Assembly (NCBI GenBank): GCA_026416875.1
Contig: JAOAEI010000003.1
Span: forward strand, 1-61,616
DNA: 61,616 nt
Direction: 5' to 3'
From: Caloramator sp.
GTDB taxonomy: Bacteria > Bacillota > Clostridia > Clostridiales > Caloramatoraceae
Shown here: in pieces, positions 1 to 9,857 of the stretch
How the letters are laid out: each line of letters starts with the position of its first letter
Position numbering within the stretch: the stretch's first letter is position 1
Made by a program: the position numbers and the translations under genes
Notes under the pieces: model-generated
Told to the model about the DNA's origin: nothing
Seen by the model: the letters and a program-made list of their open reading frames with translations, nothing else
Database searches by the model: none

Positions 1-759
<759 letters not shown>

Positions 760-785
760 TAACTTACATTATTGTACCCCTAGAT

Positions 786-812
786 AAGCTAAAGGGCAAA
801 GCCCTTTAGCTT
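786..812 (+). terminator. Rho-independent terminator after eno
   Basis: A perfect 12-bp inverted repeat, AAGCTAAAGGGC, with a 3-base loop. It lies 26 bases after the enolase stop. The run after the stem is AT-rich rather than pure T. Confidence 0.8.
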
Positions 813-857
813 ATAATTTATAATAGCACATAAAACAATTATGATATATGATTATGA

Positions 858-886
858 TTGTATTTATTTATTTTATATGTTAAAAT
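858..886 (+). promoter_or_regulatory. Candidate sigma-A promoter for secG
   Basis: TTGTAT and TAAAAT are separated by 17 bases, about 40 bases before the secG start and after the eno terminator. This suggests secG-hppA forms its own transcription unit. Confidence 0.5.
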
Positions 887-924
887 ATGAATTATGAATT
901 GATTCTAATAAGGAGGTGCTTTAG

Positions 925-1161
925 GTGAAAACATTTGTTATTATTGTCCATGTAATTGTAAGTTTAATAATAATAGCTACAGTTTTAGGTCAGCCTGCTA
1001 AAACTTATGGATTATCAACTGCAATATCAGGTGGTGCAGAAACTTTCTTTGGCAAAAATAAAGGAAGAACTATTGAAGGTAAGCTAAGAAAACTTACTGT
1101 ATTTGCCATGATTCTTTTTGTTATTACATCAATGCTTTTAGTATATTTAACAGGCAAATAA
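925..1161 (+). CDS. secG: Preprotein translocase subunit SecG
   Basis: Small integral membrane subunit of the SecYEG channel that helps SecA-driven protein export. The 78-residue protein has two hydrophobic segments, about residues 3-22 and 55-75, separated by a Gly-rich cytoplasmic loop containing [15 protein letters not shown], which is typical of SecG. The start is GTG, chosen because AGGAGGTG lies just upstream. It sits between eno and hppA, and the eno-secG-rnr-smpB neighbourhood is well known in clostridia. Only 22 bases separate it from hppA, so the two are probably co-transcribed. Confidence 0.95.
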   Translation: MKTFVIIVHVIVSLIIIATVLGQPAKTYGLSTAISGGAETFFGKNKGRTIEGKLRKLTVFAMILFVITSMLLVYLTGK

Positions 1162-1183
1162 TATTCACAAAGGGGGTACAATA

Positions 1184-3205
1184 ATGAATATTGTTTTAGC
1201 GCCAATTGCAGGTATAATTGCTCTCTTATTTGCTTTATACCTATCAAATAAGATTTCAAAGGCAGATGCAGGAACTGACAGAATGAAGGAAATTGCCAGC
1301 TACATACATGAAGGTGCTATGGCCTTCTTAATGAGGGAATATAAGTCATTATCAATATTTATCATAGTTGTATTTTTAGTTCTTGGATTTTTTATAAACT
1401 GGCTAACAGCACTATGCTTTATATTTGGTGCTTTATTTTCAATCCTAGCAGGATTTTTCGGAATGCAGGTTGCTACAAAGGCAAATGTTAGAACAGCTAA
1501 TGCTGCAAGAACAGGTCAAAACAAAGCCCTTGAAATTGCCTTTTCAGGTGGGGCAGTAATGGGTATGAGCGTAGTAGGTCTTGGGCTTTTAGGAGTAGGT
1601 GCACTTTATATGATTTTTAAAGATGCTAACATTGTTACAGGTTTTGGTCTTGGTGCCAGCTCAATTGCCCTTTTTGCCCGTGTTGGTGGAGGAATTTATA
1701 CAAAGGCTGCCGATGTTGGTGCTGACCTTGTTGGAAAGGTTGAAGCTGGGATTCCAGAAGACGACCCAAGAAACCCAGCAGTTATTGCAGACAACGTTGG
1801 AGACAACGTTGGAGACGTTGCTGGTATGGGTGCTGACCTTTTTGAATCCTATGTAGGATCAATAATTTCAGCACTTACATTAGGAGCAATAGTTTTTAAT
1901 GATAATAGAGGTATAATATTCCCATTGATATTAGCAGCAGTAGGTATTGTTGCTTCAATTATTGGTTCTTTATTTGTTAAAGGAGATGAAAACTCTAATC
2001 CCCAAAAGGCTCTTAAAAATGGAACCTATGTAAGCAGTATATTAGTTATAATCGCTTCTGCAATATTAAGCAAAACTGTTTTTGGAGATTACAGAGCATT
2101 TTTTGCAATAACAGCTGGCTTAATAGTTGGAGTTTTAATAGGTCAATTTACAGAAATGTATACTTCAGCTGACTATAGTCACGTTAAAAAGATTGCAAAA
2201 CAATCTGAAACAGGACCTGCAACAACAATAATTTCAGGTCTAGCTGTAGGTATGTATTCTGCTGTTTTACCTGTTGTATTTATAGCTTTTGCAACAATCC
2301 TTGCCTTCTTTATAATGGGAGGATATGGTTCAAGCCAAAATGTTTTAGCTGGACTTTACGGAATATCACTTGCTGCTTTAGGTATGCTTTCAACTACAGG
2401 TATGACAGTTGCAGTTGACGCATATGGCCCAATAGCTGACAATGCAGGCGGAATTGCTGAGATGTCAGAACTTCCAAAGGAAGTTAGAAAGATTACTGAT
2501 ACTTTAGACTCCGTAGGAAACACAACAGCAGCGATTGGAAAGGGTTTTGCTATAGGTTCAGCTGCTTTAACAGCCCTTGCATTATTTGCTTCATATTCAC
2601 AGGCAGTTCAATTAAAGGCAATTGACCTTTTAAACCCAATGACATTAGTTGGACTTTTAATTGGTGGTGTCTTACCATATTTCTTTGGTGCATTGGCAAT
2701 GGAGGCTGTTGGAAAAGCAGCAAATCACATGATAGAAGAAGTTAGAAGACAATTTAAGACTATACCTGGCCTTATGGAAGGAAAGGCAAAGCCAGATTAT
2801 AAAACTTGTGTTGATATTTCAACAGCTGCAGCACTTAAAGAGATGGTTCTTCCAGGAGTTTTAGCTGTTGTTGTTCCGCTTTTAGTAGGGTTACTGCTTG
2901 GTGCAGAGGCTTTAGGAGGACTTCTTGCCGGTTCACTTGTATCAGGTGTTCTAGTTGCAATCCTAATGGCTAATGCCGGCGGAGCATGGGATAATGCTAA
3001 GAAGTATATTGAAACAGGTGAACATGGAGGAAAGGGTAGCTTTGCCCACAAGGCAGCAGTTGTTGGAGATACTGTAGGCGATCCTTTTAAGGATACTGCA
3101 GGACCAGCAATGAATATTTTAATTAAGCTTATGACAATTGTTTCCCTTGTATTTGCACCACTGTTTGCAAAATTTGGTGGAATATTATTGAACTTAATAA
3201 AATAA
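1184..3205 (+). CDS. hppA: Membrane-bound ion-pumping pyrophosphatase
   Basis: Hydrolyses pyrophosphate and uses the energy to pump H+ or Na+ across the membrane. The 673-residue, multi-helix protein has the usual bacterial length. The substrate-binding block [20 protein letters not shown] is near residue 176, followed by the Asp-rich [19 protein letters not shown] second acidic block, [14 protein letters not shown], lies near the C-terminus. The segment [14 protein letters not shown] has Ala where K+-independent enzymes carry Lys, so a K+-dependent enzyme is inferred; the pumped ion cannot be decided by eye. AAAGGGGG precedes the ATG start. It is followed by a terminator. Confidence 0.96.
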   Translation: MNIVLAPIAGIIALLFALYLSNKISKADAGTDRMKEIASYIHEGAMAFLMREYKSLSIFIIVVFLVLGFFINWLTALCFIFGALFSILAGFFGMQVATKANVRTANAARTGQNKALEIAFSGGAVMGMSVVGLGLLGVGALYMIFKDANIVTGFGLGASSIALFARVGGGIYTKAADVGADLVGKVEAGIPEDDPRNPAVIADNVGDNVGDVAGMGADLFESYVGSIISALTLGAIVFNDNRGIIFPLILAAVGIVASIIGSLFVKGDENSNPQKALKNGTYVSSILVIIASAILSKTVFGDYRAFFAITAGLIVGVLIGQFTEMYTSADYSHVKKIAKQSETGPATTIISGLAVGMYSAVLPVVFIAFATILAFFIMGGYGSSQNVLAGLYGISLAALGMLSTTGMTVAVDAYGPIADNAGGIAEMSELPKEVRKITDTLDSVGNTTAAIGKGFAIGSAALTALALFASYSQAVQLKAIDLLNPMTLVGLLIGGVLPYFFGALAMEAVGKAANHMIEEVRRQFKTIPGLMEGKAKPDYKTCVDISTAAALKEMVLPGVLAVVVPLLVGLLLGAEALGGLLAGSLVSGVLVAILMANAGGAWDNAKKYIETGEHGGKGSFAHKAAVVGDTVGDPFKDTAGPAMNILIKLMTIVSLVFAPLFAKFGGILLNLIK

Positions 3206-3207
3206 TT

Positions 3208-3232
3208 AAGGACCTGCGAAAGCAGGTCTTTA
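3208..3232 (+). terminator. Terminator after hppA
   Basis: The stem GACCTGC-gaaa-GCAGGTC is followed by TTTAATTT. It lies directly after the hppA stop. Confidence 0.9.
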
Positions 3233-3236
3233 ATTT

Positions 3237-3264
3237 AAGCTTTTTTATATGTATAAAAAAGCTT
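3237..3264. repeat. Perfect 28-bp palindrome between hppA and the HD gene
   Basis: AAGCTTTTTTATATGTATAAAAAAGCTT reads nearly the same on both strands and sits 4 bases after the hppA terminator. It could be a second, bidirectional terminator or an operator. It lies about 30 bases before the next start codon. Confidence 0.5.
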
Positions 3265-3295
3265 AATTGTCAAAAAATACTTAGGAGGGGTTATA

Positions 3296-3847
3296 ATGGA
3301 TAGAAGTTTGGCTTTTTTACAGGTTAAGGAAAGGGTAAAAAATGAAAATCTTATAAAACACATGCTTGCTGTTGAAGCAGTAATGAAATCCCTTGCAAAA
3401 AAATTAGGTGAAGATGAATTAAAGTGGGGAATCTGCGGATTAGTTCATGATATCGACTATGAAGAAACATATGATATTCCTGAAAAACATAGCATAGTAG
3501 GGGCAGAAATATTAAAAAATTTAGGGTATCCTGATGATTTAGTTTATGCCGTTAAGGTTCATAATGAGGTTCACGGTCTGCCAAGATTAAGCCTTCTTGA
3601 TAAAGCTCTGTGGGCATCTGACCCTGTAACAGGACTTATTACAGCTTCAGCTCTTGTATTACCGGATAAAAAATTAGAAAGCTTAACGGTAGATTCAGTT
3701 ATTAAGAAGATGAAGAAAAAGGACTTTGCAAAGGGGGCTAACAGGGAACAAATAAGATCGATTGAGGAGATTGGCATTTCTCTAGAAGACTTTTTAAGTT
3801 TATCTATTGATGCTATGAAGGAGATAGCAGAAGAATTGGGGTTGTAA
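3296..3847 (+). CDS. HD-domain hydrolase
   Basis: An HD superfamily metal-dependent phosphohydrolase of 183 residues. The domain begins with the conserved His in NLIKHMLAVEAVM near residue 22, continues with the HD pair in GLVHDIDYE near residue 50 and the His in PEKHSIVGAEIL, and later VHNEVHG. These fit the metal site of small HD proteins; the substrate is unknown. GGAGGGG precedes the start. Only 11 bases separate its stop from rnr, suggesting co-transcription with RNase R, but a shared role is not established. Confidence 0.85.
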   Translation: MDRSLAFLQVKERVKNENLIKHMLAVEAVMKSLAKKLGEDELKWGICGLVHDIDYEETYDIPEKHSIVGAEILKNLGYPDDLVYAVKVHNEVHGLPRLSLLDKALWASDPVTGLITASALVLPDKKLESLTVDSVIKKMKKKDFAKGANREQIRSIEEIGISLEDFLSLSIDAMKEIAEELGL

Positions 3848-3858
3848 GGAGTGATCAG

Positions 3859-5979
3859 ATGAGCAAAATCAAAGAGGCTATTTTAGAATTTTTAAGAAGC
3901 GATAGCTATAGGCCGATGTCGGCTGAAGAACTTGTAAAGGCCTTTGACATCGACAGAAAACAAATTGGTGAATTTTTCTCGGTTATCGATGAGATGGAGG
4001 AGGAGGGGCTAATTTTTAAAACAAACAAAGAAAAATATGCTCTTCCAGAAAAGATGAATTTAGTTATCGGGAAATTACAGGGACATCAAAAGGGATATGG
4101 CTTTGTAATTCCCGACGATGAAAAGTTAATGGATATTTTTATTGCAGCTGAAAATATCAACGGGGCTATGCACAACGACAGGGTTGTAGCAAGAATTATT
4201 AAAGCTGCAACGCCGACTAAAACTGCCGAGGGCGAAATAATTAAAATACTAAAAAGAGCAAATACAAGGGTTGTTGGATCCTTTGAGAAGAATAGTTATT
4301 TTGGCTTCGTTGTCCCTGACGATAAGAGGATATATCAGGATATATTTATTTCTAAATCGAATTTTAACGGTGCAAAAAACGGCGATAAGGTTATAGTGGA
4401 AGTCACAAAATGGCCCGAAAAAAGAAGAAATCCTGAGGGTAAGATTATAGAAGTATTAGGGAATAAAAACAAACCTGGTATTGATATTTTGTCGATTATT
4501 AAAAAATATAATCTTCCAGAGGAATTTCCTAAAGAAGTTGAAGAATATGCAAATGCTATACCGGATGAAATACCTGAAAAGGAGATTAAAAGAAGAAGGG
4601 ATCTAAGACACTTAAAAATTGTAACGATTGACGGAGAAGACGCAAAGGATCTGGATGATGCAGTATCAATAGAAAGACTTTCTGATGGTAAATTTAAACT
4701 TGGTGTTCATATTGCAGATGTTACATATTATGTTAAAGAAAAGTCACCTTTAGATAAAGAAGCTTTAAAAAGAGGAACAAGCGTATATCTTGTAGATAGA
4801 GTAATTCCAATGCTACCTAAAAAGTTATCAAATGGAGTTTGTAGTTTAAATCCGAGGGTAGATAGATTAACCTTATCCTGCGTTATGACAATCGATCAGA
4901 ATGGTAAAGTTGTTGACTATGAAATATTCGAAAGCGTCATAAAGACATGTGAAAGAATGACCTATACTGATGTTACAAAAATATTGAGGGATAATGATCC
5001 AGACCTAAAAAAAAGATATGATTACTTATATGAAGACTTTAAAGCAATGGAGGAGCTTTGCAATATTTTAAATAGAAAAAGAATGCAAAGGGGAGCTTTG
5101 GATTTTGACTTTGAAGAATGCAAGATTATCCTTGATGAAAAAGGAAAGCCAGTTGAGGTTAAACCCTACGAAAGGGATATAGCAAACAGGATTATTGAGG
5201 AGTTTATGATTGTTTGTAATGAAACCATTGCAGAGCATATGTTTTGGGCAAATATTCCCTTTGTTTATAGAATTCATGAGGACCCAGATTACGAGAAGAT
5301 AATGCATTTTAATGAATTTGTTCACAATTTAGGATATAAGGTAAAGTTTGCAAAGGATATCCATCCTAAAATGCTGCAGGAAGTTTTAGAGAGCGCAAAG
5401 GGTAAAAAGGAACAGCCTATTGTTGATATGCTTCTTTTGCGTTCATTAAAACAAGCCAGATATTCACCTGAGTGTTCAGGACATTTTGGTTTGGCTTCGA
5501 AATATTACTGCCATTTTACCTCACCGATAAGAAGATATCCGGATCTGATAATTCATAGGATAATAAAGGAATATTTAAAGGGTAAAATCGATGAAAACAG
5601 AATAGAAAAATTAAAGGTAATTGTAGAAAAGGCTGCAAAGCAGTCAAGCGATATGGAAAGATTGGCGGATGAAGCAGAAAGGGAAACAGAAGATTTAAAG
5701 AAGGCAGAATACATGGCAGAAAGAATTGGGGAGATTTATACGGGTATAATTTCCTCTGTAACTCACTTTGGTATGTTTGTAGAGCTTCCTAACACCATTG
5801 AAGGATTAGTTCATATTAATAGCATGATGGATGATTACTATATATTTGATGAAAACCTTTATGCATTAATTGGAGAAGAAACTAGGAAGATTTATAGGCT
5901 TGGAGACGAGGTAAAAGTTAAGGTTCATAGGGTTGATGTAGAAAGCAGAAATATAGATTTTGTTTTAGTTGAGGATTAG
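3859..5979 (+). CDS. rnr: Ribonuclease R
   Basis: A 3'-5' exoribonuclease of the RNase II/RNB family that degrades structured RNA and helps tmRNA-mediated clearance of stalled messages. The 706-residue protein has an N-terminal helix-turn-helix (about 1-60), two cold-shock-like OB folds (about 65-200), the RNB catalytic domain (about 250-580) with the Asp cluster DGEDAKDLDDAVS, the motif FTSPIRRYPDL, and a C-terminal S1 domain (about 625-705). There is no long Lys-rich tail. AAGGAG precedes the ATG. The order rnr-smpB-ssrA groups functional partners of trans-translation. Confidence 0.97.
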   Translation: MSKIKEAILEFLRSDSYRPMSAEELVKAFDIDRKQIGEFFSVIDEMEEEGLIFKTNKEKYALPEKMNLVIGKLQGHQKGYGFVIPDDEKLMDIFIAAENINGAMHNDRVVARIIKAATPTKTAEGEIIKILKRANTRVVGSFEKNSYFGFVVPDDKRIYQDIFISKSNFNGAKNGDKVIVEVTKWPEKRRNPEGKIIEVLGNKNKPGIDILSIIKKYNLPEEFPKEVEEYANAIPDEIPEKEIKRRRDLRHLKIVTIDGEDAKDLDDAVSIERLSDGKFKLGVHIADVTYYVKEKSPLDKEALKRGTSVYLVDRVIPMLPKKLSNGVCSLNPRVDRLTLSCVMTIDQNGKVVDYEIFESVIKTCERMTYTDVTKILRDNDPDLKKRYDYLYEDFKAMEELCNILNRKRMQRGALDFDFEECKIILDEKGKPVEVKPYERDIANRIIEEFMIVCNETIAEHMFWANIPFVYRIHEDPDYEKIMHFNEFVHNLGYKVKFAKDIHPKMLQEVLESAKGKKEQPIVDMLLLRSLKQARYSPECSGHFGLASKYYCHFTSPIRRYPDLIIHRIIKEYLKGKIDENRIEKLKVIVEKAAKQSSDMERLADEAERETEDLKKAEYMAERIGEIYTGIISSVTHFGMFVELPNTIEGLVHINSMMDDYYIFDENLYALIGEETRKIYRLGDEVKVKVHRVDVESRNIDFVLVED

Positions 5980-6003
5980 GGCACAATATGTGCCTATTTT
6001 TTT
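5978..6003 (+). terminator. Terminator after rnr
   Basis: The stem GGCACA-ata-TGTGCC is followed by a run of T interrupted by one A. It begins inside the rnr stop codon. Confidence 0.85.
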
Positions 6004-6004
6004 A

Positions 6005-6032
6005 TTGCATTTACAAATACAGCTGTTATAAT
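6005..6032 (+). promoter_or_regulatory. Candidate promoter for smpB
   Basis: TTGCAT and a perfect TATAAT are separated by 16 bases, about 50 bases before the smpB start and immediately after the rnr terminator. Confidence 0.6.
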
Positions 6033-6080
6033 ATAAGATGAATCAAAGTGTAACCTATACCGGTTTTGTGAGGTGTTGAT

Positions 6081-6548
6081 ATGAAGAAAACTGAAAAAAG
6101 GATTTTAGCTGAAAACAGAAAGGCAAGGCATGATTATTTCATAGAAGAAACTTATGAAGCAGGAATTGAGCTTTTTGGAACTGAAGTTAAGTCTGTAAAA
6201 TTAGGCAAAGCCAATCTCAAGGACAGCTACGCAGAAGTTGTTGATGGTGAGATTTTTGTTTATAACATGCATATTAGTCCTTATGAGAAGGGAAATATCT
6301 TCAATAGGGATCCCCTTCGTCCTAAGAAGCTTTTAATGCACAAATCTGAAATTAGAAGGTTAGCAGGCTTGGTTTCTCAAAAGGGATACACTTTAATACC
6401 TTTATCGCTATATGTTGTAAGAGGATTAGTTAAGGTTGAACTTGCCCTTGCAAAGGGTAAAAAACTTTACGATAAGAGGGAAGATATTGCAAAACGCGAC
6501 GCAAGAAGAGAAGTTGAAAAGGAATTTAAGATAAAAAATCTATACTAA
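6081..6548 (+). CDS. smpB: SsrA-binding protein SmpB
   Basis: Binds the tRNA-like domain of tmRNA and delivers it to stalled ribosomes. The 155-residue length is normal. Family signatures are [66 protein letters not shown] and the basic tail with [24 protein letters not shown], which contacts the decoding centre. GAGGTGTTGAT lies before the ATG. It stands immediately upstream of ssrA, which has its own promoter. Confidence 0.98.
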   Translation: MKKTEKRILAENRKARHDYFIEETYEAGIELFGTEVKSVKLGKANLKDSYAEVVDGEIFVYNMHISPYEKGNIFNRDPLRPKKLLMHKSEIRRLAGLVSQKGYTLIPLSLYVVRGLVKVELALAKGKKLYDKREDIAKRDARREVEKEFKIKNLY

Positions 6549-6553
6549 TTCCA

Positions 6554-6582
6554 TTGAAAATTGCTTTAAAACTTGCTATAAT
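6554..6582 (+). promoter_or_regulatory. ssrA promoter
   Basis: TTGAAA and TATAAT are separated by 17 bases. The mature tmRNA 5' end is expected about 17 bases past the -10 box, so the promoter fits direct transcription of ssrA. Confidence 0.75.
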
Positions 6583-6599
6583 ATAATGTGACCTCTTAT

Positions 6600-6951
6600 G
6601 GGGGCGTCTTGGCTTTCGACGGGGGTAGGAGGAATTCGGGAAGCGAGTCGTGGTGCTCGGAACCACGTTAAAAACCGGGACTTAAAAATAAACGCAAACG
6701 ATAATTTAGCTTTAGCTGCCTAATTAAAGGCGGCCGTCCTACCCAAGAGGCCCACGGCTTGGGATAGGGCGTGGACTAGTGGGGAACGGGCCTATCTAAG
6801 CTTTGCGATAGGTCGGCATCTATGAAGCTACTGAAGTCCGAATCCTGTCAGTGGGAGTCGGATGGAGGGAATGTCAAAACACTGACTGCGCTCGGAGATG
6901 CCTGGGTTTCACTGCCTTCGGACAGGGGTTCAACTCCCCTCGCCTCCACCA
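6600..6951 (+). ncRNA. ssrA: tmRNA (ssrA), 352 nt
   Basis: Transfer-messenger RNA that rescues stalled ribosomes and tags their products. The 5' end GGGGGCGTCTTGGCTTTCGAC and the 3' end GTTCAACTCCCCTCGCCTCCACCA form the tRNA-like domain: GGGGGCG pairs with CGCCTCC (one G-U pair), and the TpsiC arm GGGGTTCAACTCCCC and an encoded CCA are present. Pseudoknot-rich sequence lies between. The tag frame is annotated separately. The ORF listed over the 3' half is a shadow. Confidence 0.97.
6694..6723 (+). other. tmRNA tag reading frame (ANDNLALAA)
   Basis: GCA resume codon followed by codons for ANDNLALAA and a TAA stop. The ending LALAA is the usual ClpXP-type degradation signal, and the AND-N-xALAA form is typical of clostridia. 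Confidence 0.93.
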
Positions 6952-6982
6952 AATTTGAACAACGTATTGATACGATAGATAG

Positions 6983-7008
6983 AAGCTCTGAGAAATCAGG
7001 GCTTTTTT
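6983..7008 (+). terminator. ssrA terminator
   Basis: AGCTCTGA-gaaa-TCAGGGCT followed by TTTTTT, about 30 bases after the tmRNA CCA end. Confidence 0.9.
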
Positions 7009-7231
7009 GCTTTTTTGAAGTTGAAATAACTTAGAGACGATGGGAGTTGGATAAAAAATATATCACAAAAAGAAGGAAAGTAAGTGGATATGTAGAATAA
7101 AATAAATAAGACGTAATTTCATCTCTCCTTCGGATGTAAATGATAAAATAAAAATGTGCGAAAAGTGGAAAATAAAAATGTTCAAAATTGTCCATGCCTC
7201 TGGTATCCTTCTGATTGGGAGGGATACCAAG

Positions 7232-8434
7232 ATGGTAAATATAATAGGACAAATTAACATATTTAAAGCCATGAAGATAAAACCTAATTTTTCAGAATTA
7301 GCAAGAGAATTTGGAATAGATAGAAGAACTGTTAAAAAGTATTATGAAGGATATGAAGGAAAGCCAAAAACAAGAAAAAAGCAAAGTAAATTAGATAAAT
7401 ACTATGATGAAATAAAAGCAAAACTTCAAATAAAAGGGGTCACAGTAAAAGGTGTATATGAATACTTTGTTTCTAAAAAATATGATATGGGAACATATTC
7501 TAATTTCAATAAATATGTGAAAAGAAAGGGATTAAAACCTAATAAAAAAGTAAGTGGTCATCCAAGATTTGAAACTCCTGAAGGTAAACAAGCTCAAGTA
7601 GATTGGAAAGAGAATCTAAAATTAATTTCAAAACACGGAGAAGAATTCATTGTTAATGTCTTTAATTACAAACTTGGATATTCAAGATACTGTCATTTTG
7701 AATATAGAAAGACTAAAACACAACAAGATGTAATTGAGTGTTTAATATCAGCATTTAAAGCTACAGGAGGTGTTCCTCAAGAGATACTTTTTGATAACAT
7801 GAAAACAATAGTTGATATTACAAGTGAAGGGAGGAAGATAAATAATAAGCTAAAGGCATTTGCAGATGATTTTGGTTTTAAAATACGCTTATGCAAACCT
7901 AGACATTCCTATACAAAAGGGAAGGTAGAAGCAGCTAATAAATTTATTGAGTGGCTATTGCCATATAATAATGAATTTGAAAACGAAGAAGAATTGATAA
8001 AGATAATTAAGGAAATAAATAAAAAGGTAAATCAATCAATAAATCAATCAACAGGCATACAGCCCATGTTGCTATTCCAAAAAGAAAAGGAGTATTTATC
8101 CCCTTTACCTAATAATAGTATCATAGAAAATTATATGAACTTTGAACAAAAGGCAACTGTTCATAAAGATTCTATGATATATTACAAGGGAAATAAATAC
8201 TCAGTCCCAGCAAAATATATAAATAAAACTGTAACTCTTAAAGTAATAGAAAATGAGTTACATATATATTTTAACACAGAATTAATTTGCGTCCATAGTT
8301 TAAGTAATAAAAAATTAAATTATCTTGATTCACATTATAGGGAATTGATGAAAAATGCTATCAAGAATAAGGAAGATATAGAAGATATATGTTCAAATAA
8401 TCTTTATGAGTTAGATAGATTGTTACAGAGGTAG
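7232..8434 (+). CDS. istA: IS21 transposase IstA
   Basis: DDE transposase that cuts and joins the IS ends together with IstB. An N-terminal helix-turn-helix reads NFSELAREFGIDRRTVKKYYEGY. The catalytic core has Asp in GKQAQVDWKEN, Asp in EILFDNMKTIV and Glu in KGKVEAANKFIEWL. I start at ATG 7232 because GGGAGG lies 8 bases upstream; the track's start at 7154 adds 26 residues without a convincing ribosome site. The protein is then 400 residues, normal for IstA. It is followed 8 bases later by istB. Confidence 0.92.
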   Translation: MVNIIGQINIFKAMKIKPNFSELAREFGIDRRTVKKYYEGYEGKPKTRKKQSKLDKYYDEIKAKLQIKGVTVKGVYEYFVSKKYDMGTYSNFNKYVKRKGLKPNKKVSGHPRFETPEGKQAQVDWKENLKLISKHGEEFIVNVFNYKLGYSRYCHFEYRKTKTQQDVIECLISAFKATGGVPQEILFDNMKTIVDITSEGRKINNKLKAFADDFGFKIRLCKPRHSYTKGKVEAANKFIEWLLPYNNEFENEEELIKIIKEINKKVNQSINQSTGIQPMLLFQKEKEYLSPLPNNSIIENYMNFEQKATVHKDSMIYYKGNKYSVPAKYINKTVTLKVIENELHIYFNTELICVHSLSNKKLNYLDSHYRELMKNAIKNKEDIEDICSNNLYELDRLLQR

Positions 8435-8442
8435 GTGAAAAA

Positions 8443-9207
8443 GTGAGTAATTACGTTAAATTATTAAACAATTTAGAGGAACTCGGATTAAATAATATAA
8501 AAAATAATATAGATACATATTTAAATCTAATAAGTTCTGGAGAAAAAAGCATTGTAGATGCTCTATATGAATTGAGTAATTTAGAAATAAAATCTAAGCA
8601 GGAAAAAGCAATACTTGCATGTGTTAAAGTAGCAAACTTTCCATTTCTTAAGGAACTTGATGATTTTGATTTTGAATTTCAACCAAACATAAATAAGCAA
8701 GAAATTCTTGACTTAAAAAGCCTAAGATTTGTAGAAAACAATGAAAATATATTGTTTGTAGGAACACCTGGGGTAGGCAAGACACACCTTGCCACCTCAA
8801 TAGGAATAGAATGCGCTAGGCATAGATATTCAACATACTTTATTCATTTTCAAGAATTAATGTCACAATTAAAAAAGGCATTAGCAGAAAATCGTTTAGA
8901 AAATAGATTGAAACATTTTTCAAAATATAAAGTGCTTATCATAGATGAAGTAGGATATTTACCAGTAGACGCTGATGCTTCAAATATATTCTTTCAGCTA
9001 ATATCAAAAAGATATGAAAAACATAGCACTATAATAACAACGAATATGCCATTTTCTAACTGGGCAGAAGTATTTGGTTCTGCTACAATTGCTAATGCAA
9101 TATTGGATAGATTGTTGCATCATTCACACGTTATATCTATAAAGGGCCCTTCATATAGATTACAATCAAAAATTAATTATTTTAACAGTTCTTCAAATTC
9201 ATCTTAG
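8443..9207 (+). CDS. istB: IS21 helper ATPase IstB
   Basis: AAA+ ATPase of the DnaC/IstB family that assembles on target DNA and activates IstA. The 254-residue protein has Walker A GTPGVGKTHLA near residue 108, Walker B VLIIDEVGYLP near residue 167 and the sensor region STIITTNMPFSNW. The start is GTG, preceded by GAGGTAGG within the last istA codons. Length and order match intact IS21 elements. Confidence 0.93.
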   Translation: MSNYVKLLNNLEELGLNNIKNNIDTYLNLISSGEKSIVDALYELSNLEIKSKQEKAILACVKVANFPFLKELDDFDFEFQPNINKQEILDLKSLRFVENNENILFVGTPGVGKTHLATSIGIECARHRYSTYFIHFQELMSQLKKALAENRLENRLKHFSKYKVLIIDEVGYLPVDADASNIFFQLISKRYEKHSTIITTNMPFSNWAEVFGSATIANAILDRLLHHSHVISIKGPSYRLQSKINYFNSSSNSS

Positions 9208-9342
9208 TAATTTTTTTATACAAAATTATATTCCACTTTTTGTACAAAAATATATTGACATTTACATTCGGAGGTATTTTGTTTTTCGCTATATATAAGA
9301 TAACTCAAAGGGGAGATGAAATTCAAATATCATATAACTTAA

Positions 9343-9678
9343 CAAAACTTTATTGAAAATTGGGTTGAAATATATGAAAAATTAATTAAAGAATTATCTC
9401 TTGAAGAAGAAGAACAATTATTTAATTACTATTTTAAATTAACTGAAATAAAAGATTTGAATTACCAAATTAGAGGTTACTTATTAATTGCTAGAGCTAA
9501 GCATAGTGGAATGTCTCAAAGTGGTAATTTACAAGAATTTTACAGAGAAGATTTTAATATTGCCTGTGAAACCCTTTCATTACAATCATTGTATAAAGAT
9601 AAAATAAATGAATTAAGAAATATTGATATAAGCTTGGTTATTAACAAATTGAAAGTATTATCAAATAAACAATATTAG
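9343..9678 (+). pseudogene. Small unrecognised ORF, probably a degraded gene
   Basis: The frame is open from 9343 to a stop at 9678, but no good start with a ribosome site is visible in the first 100 bases; the track starts at TTG 9457 (73 residues). The upstream part still looks coding, with an acidic amphipathic stretch (LSLEEEEQLFNYYFKLTEIKD) that continues smoothly into the tracked ORF. This suggests a gene that lost its 5' end, perhaps when the IS21 element inserted. I do not recognise the family. Confidence 0.4.
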
Positions 9679-9737
9679 ATTTTTGGTAATTAATTTATTA
9701 CTGATGATTATATTTTAATAAAAGATGTATTACCACG

Positions 9738-9765
9738 TTGAAATTTTTAAGCTTTACGATATACT
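9738..9765 (+). promoter_or_regulatory. Candidate promoter for the type III R-M operon
   Basis: TTGAAA and TATACT are separated by 16 bases, about 90 bases before the mod start in an AT-rich spacer. Confidence 0.45.
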
Positions 9766-9857
9766 ACAAATATATAAATATTTATTAAGAAATATAAAAT
9801 TCCTGTTTGTTTTTTAAAGTTTAATCTAATACAATAATACACATTGGAGGAGATAAT

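Larger units (their letters stand above)
7135..9266 (+). mobile_element. IS21-family insertion sequence, complete
   Basis: The element carries istA and istB in the usual order. The left end TGTAAATGATAAAATAAAAATGTGCGAAAAGTGGAA matches, as an inverted repeat, the right end, whose reverse complement reads TGTAAATGTCAATATATTTTTGTACAAAAAGTGGAA. Direct repeats of TTCGGA lie at 7129-7134 and 9267-9272 and fit a 6-bp target duplication. Both genes are intact, so the element may still be active. It has inserted about 180 bases after ssrA. Confidence 0.9.

Noticed and set aside
1005-1259. 84-aa minus-strand ORF over secG/hppA
   Set aside because: Antisense to two conserved genes, with no ribosome site.
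6822-7034. 70-aa ORF in the track
   Set aside because: It lies in the tmRNA 3' domain and its terminator; the RNA explains the sequence.
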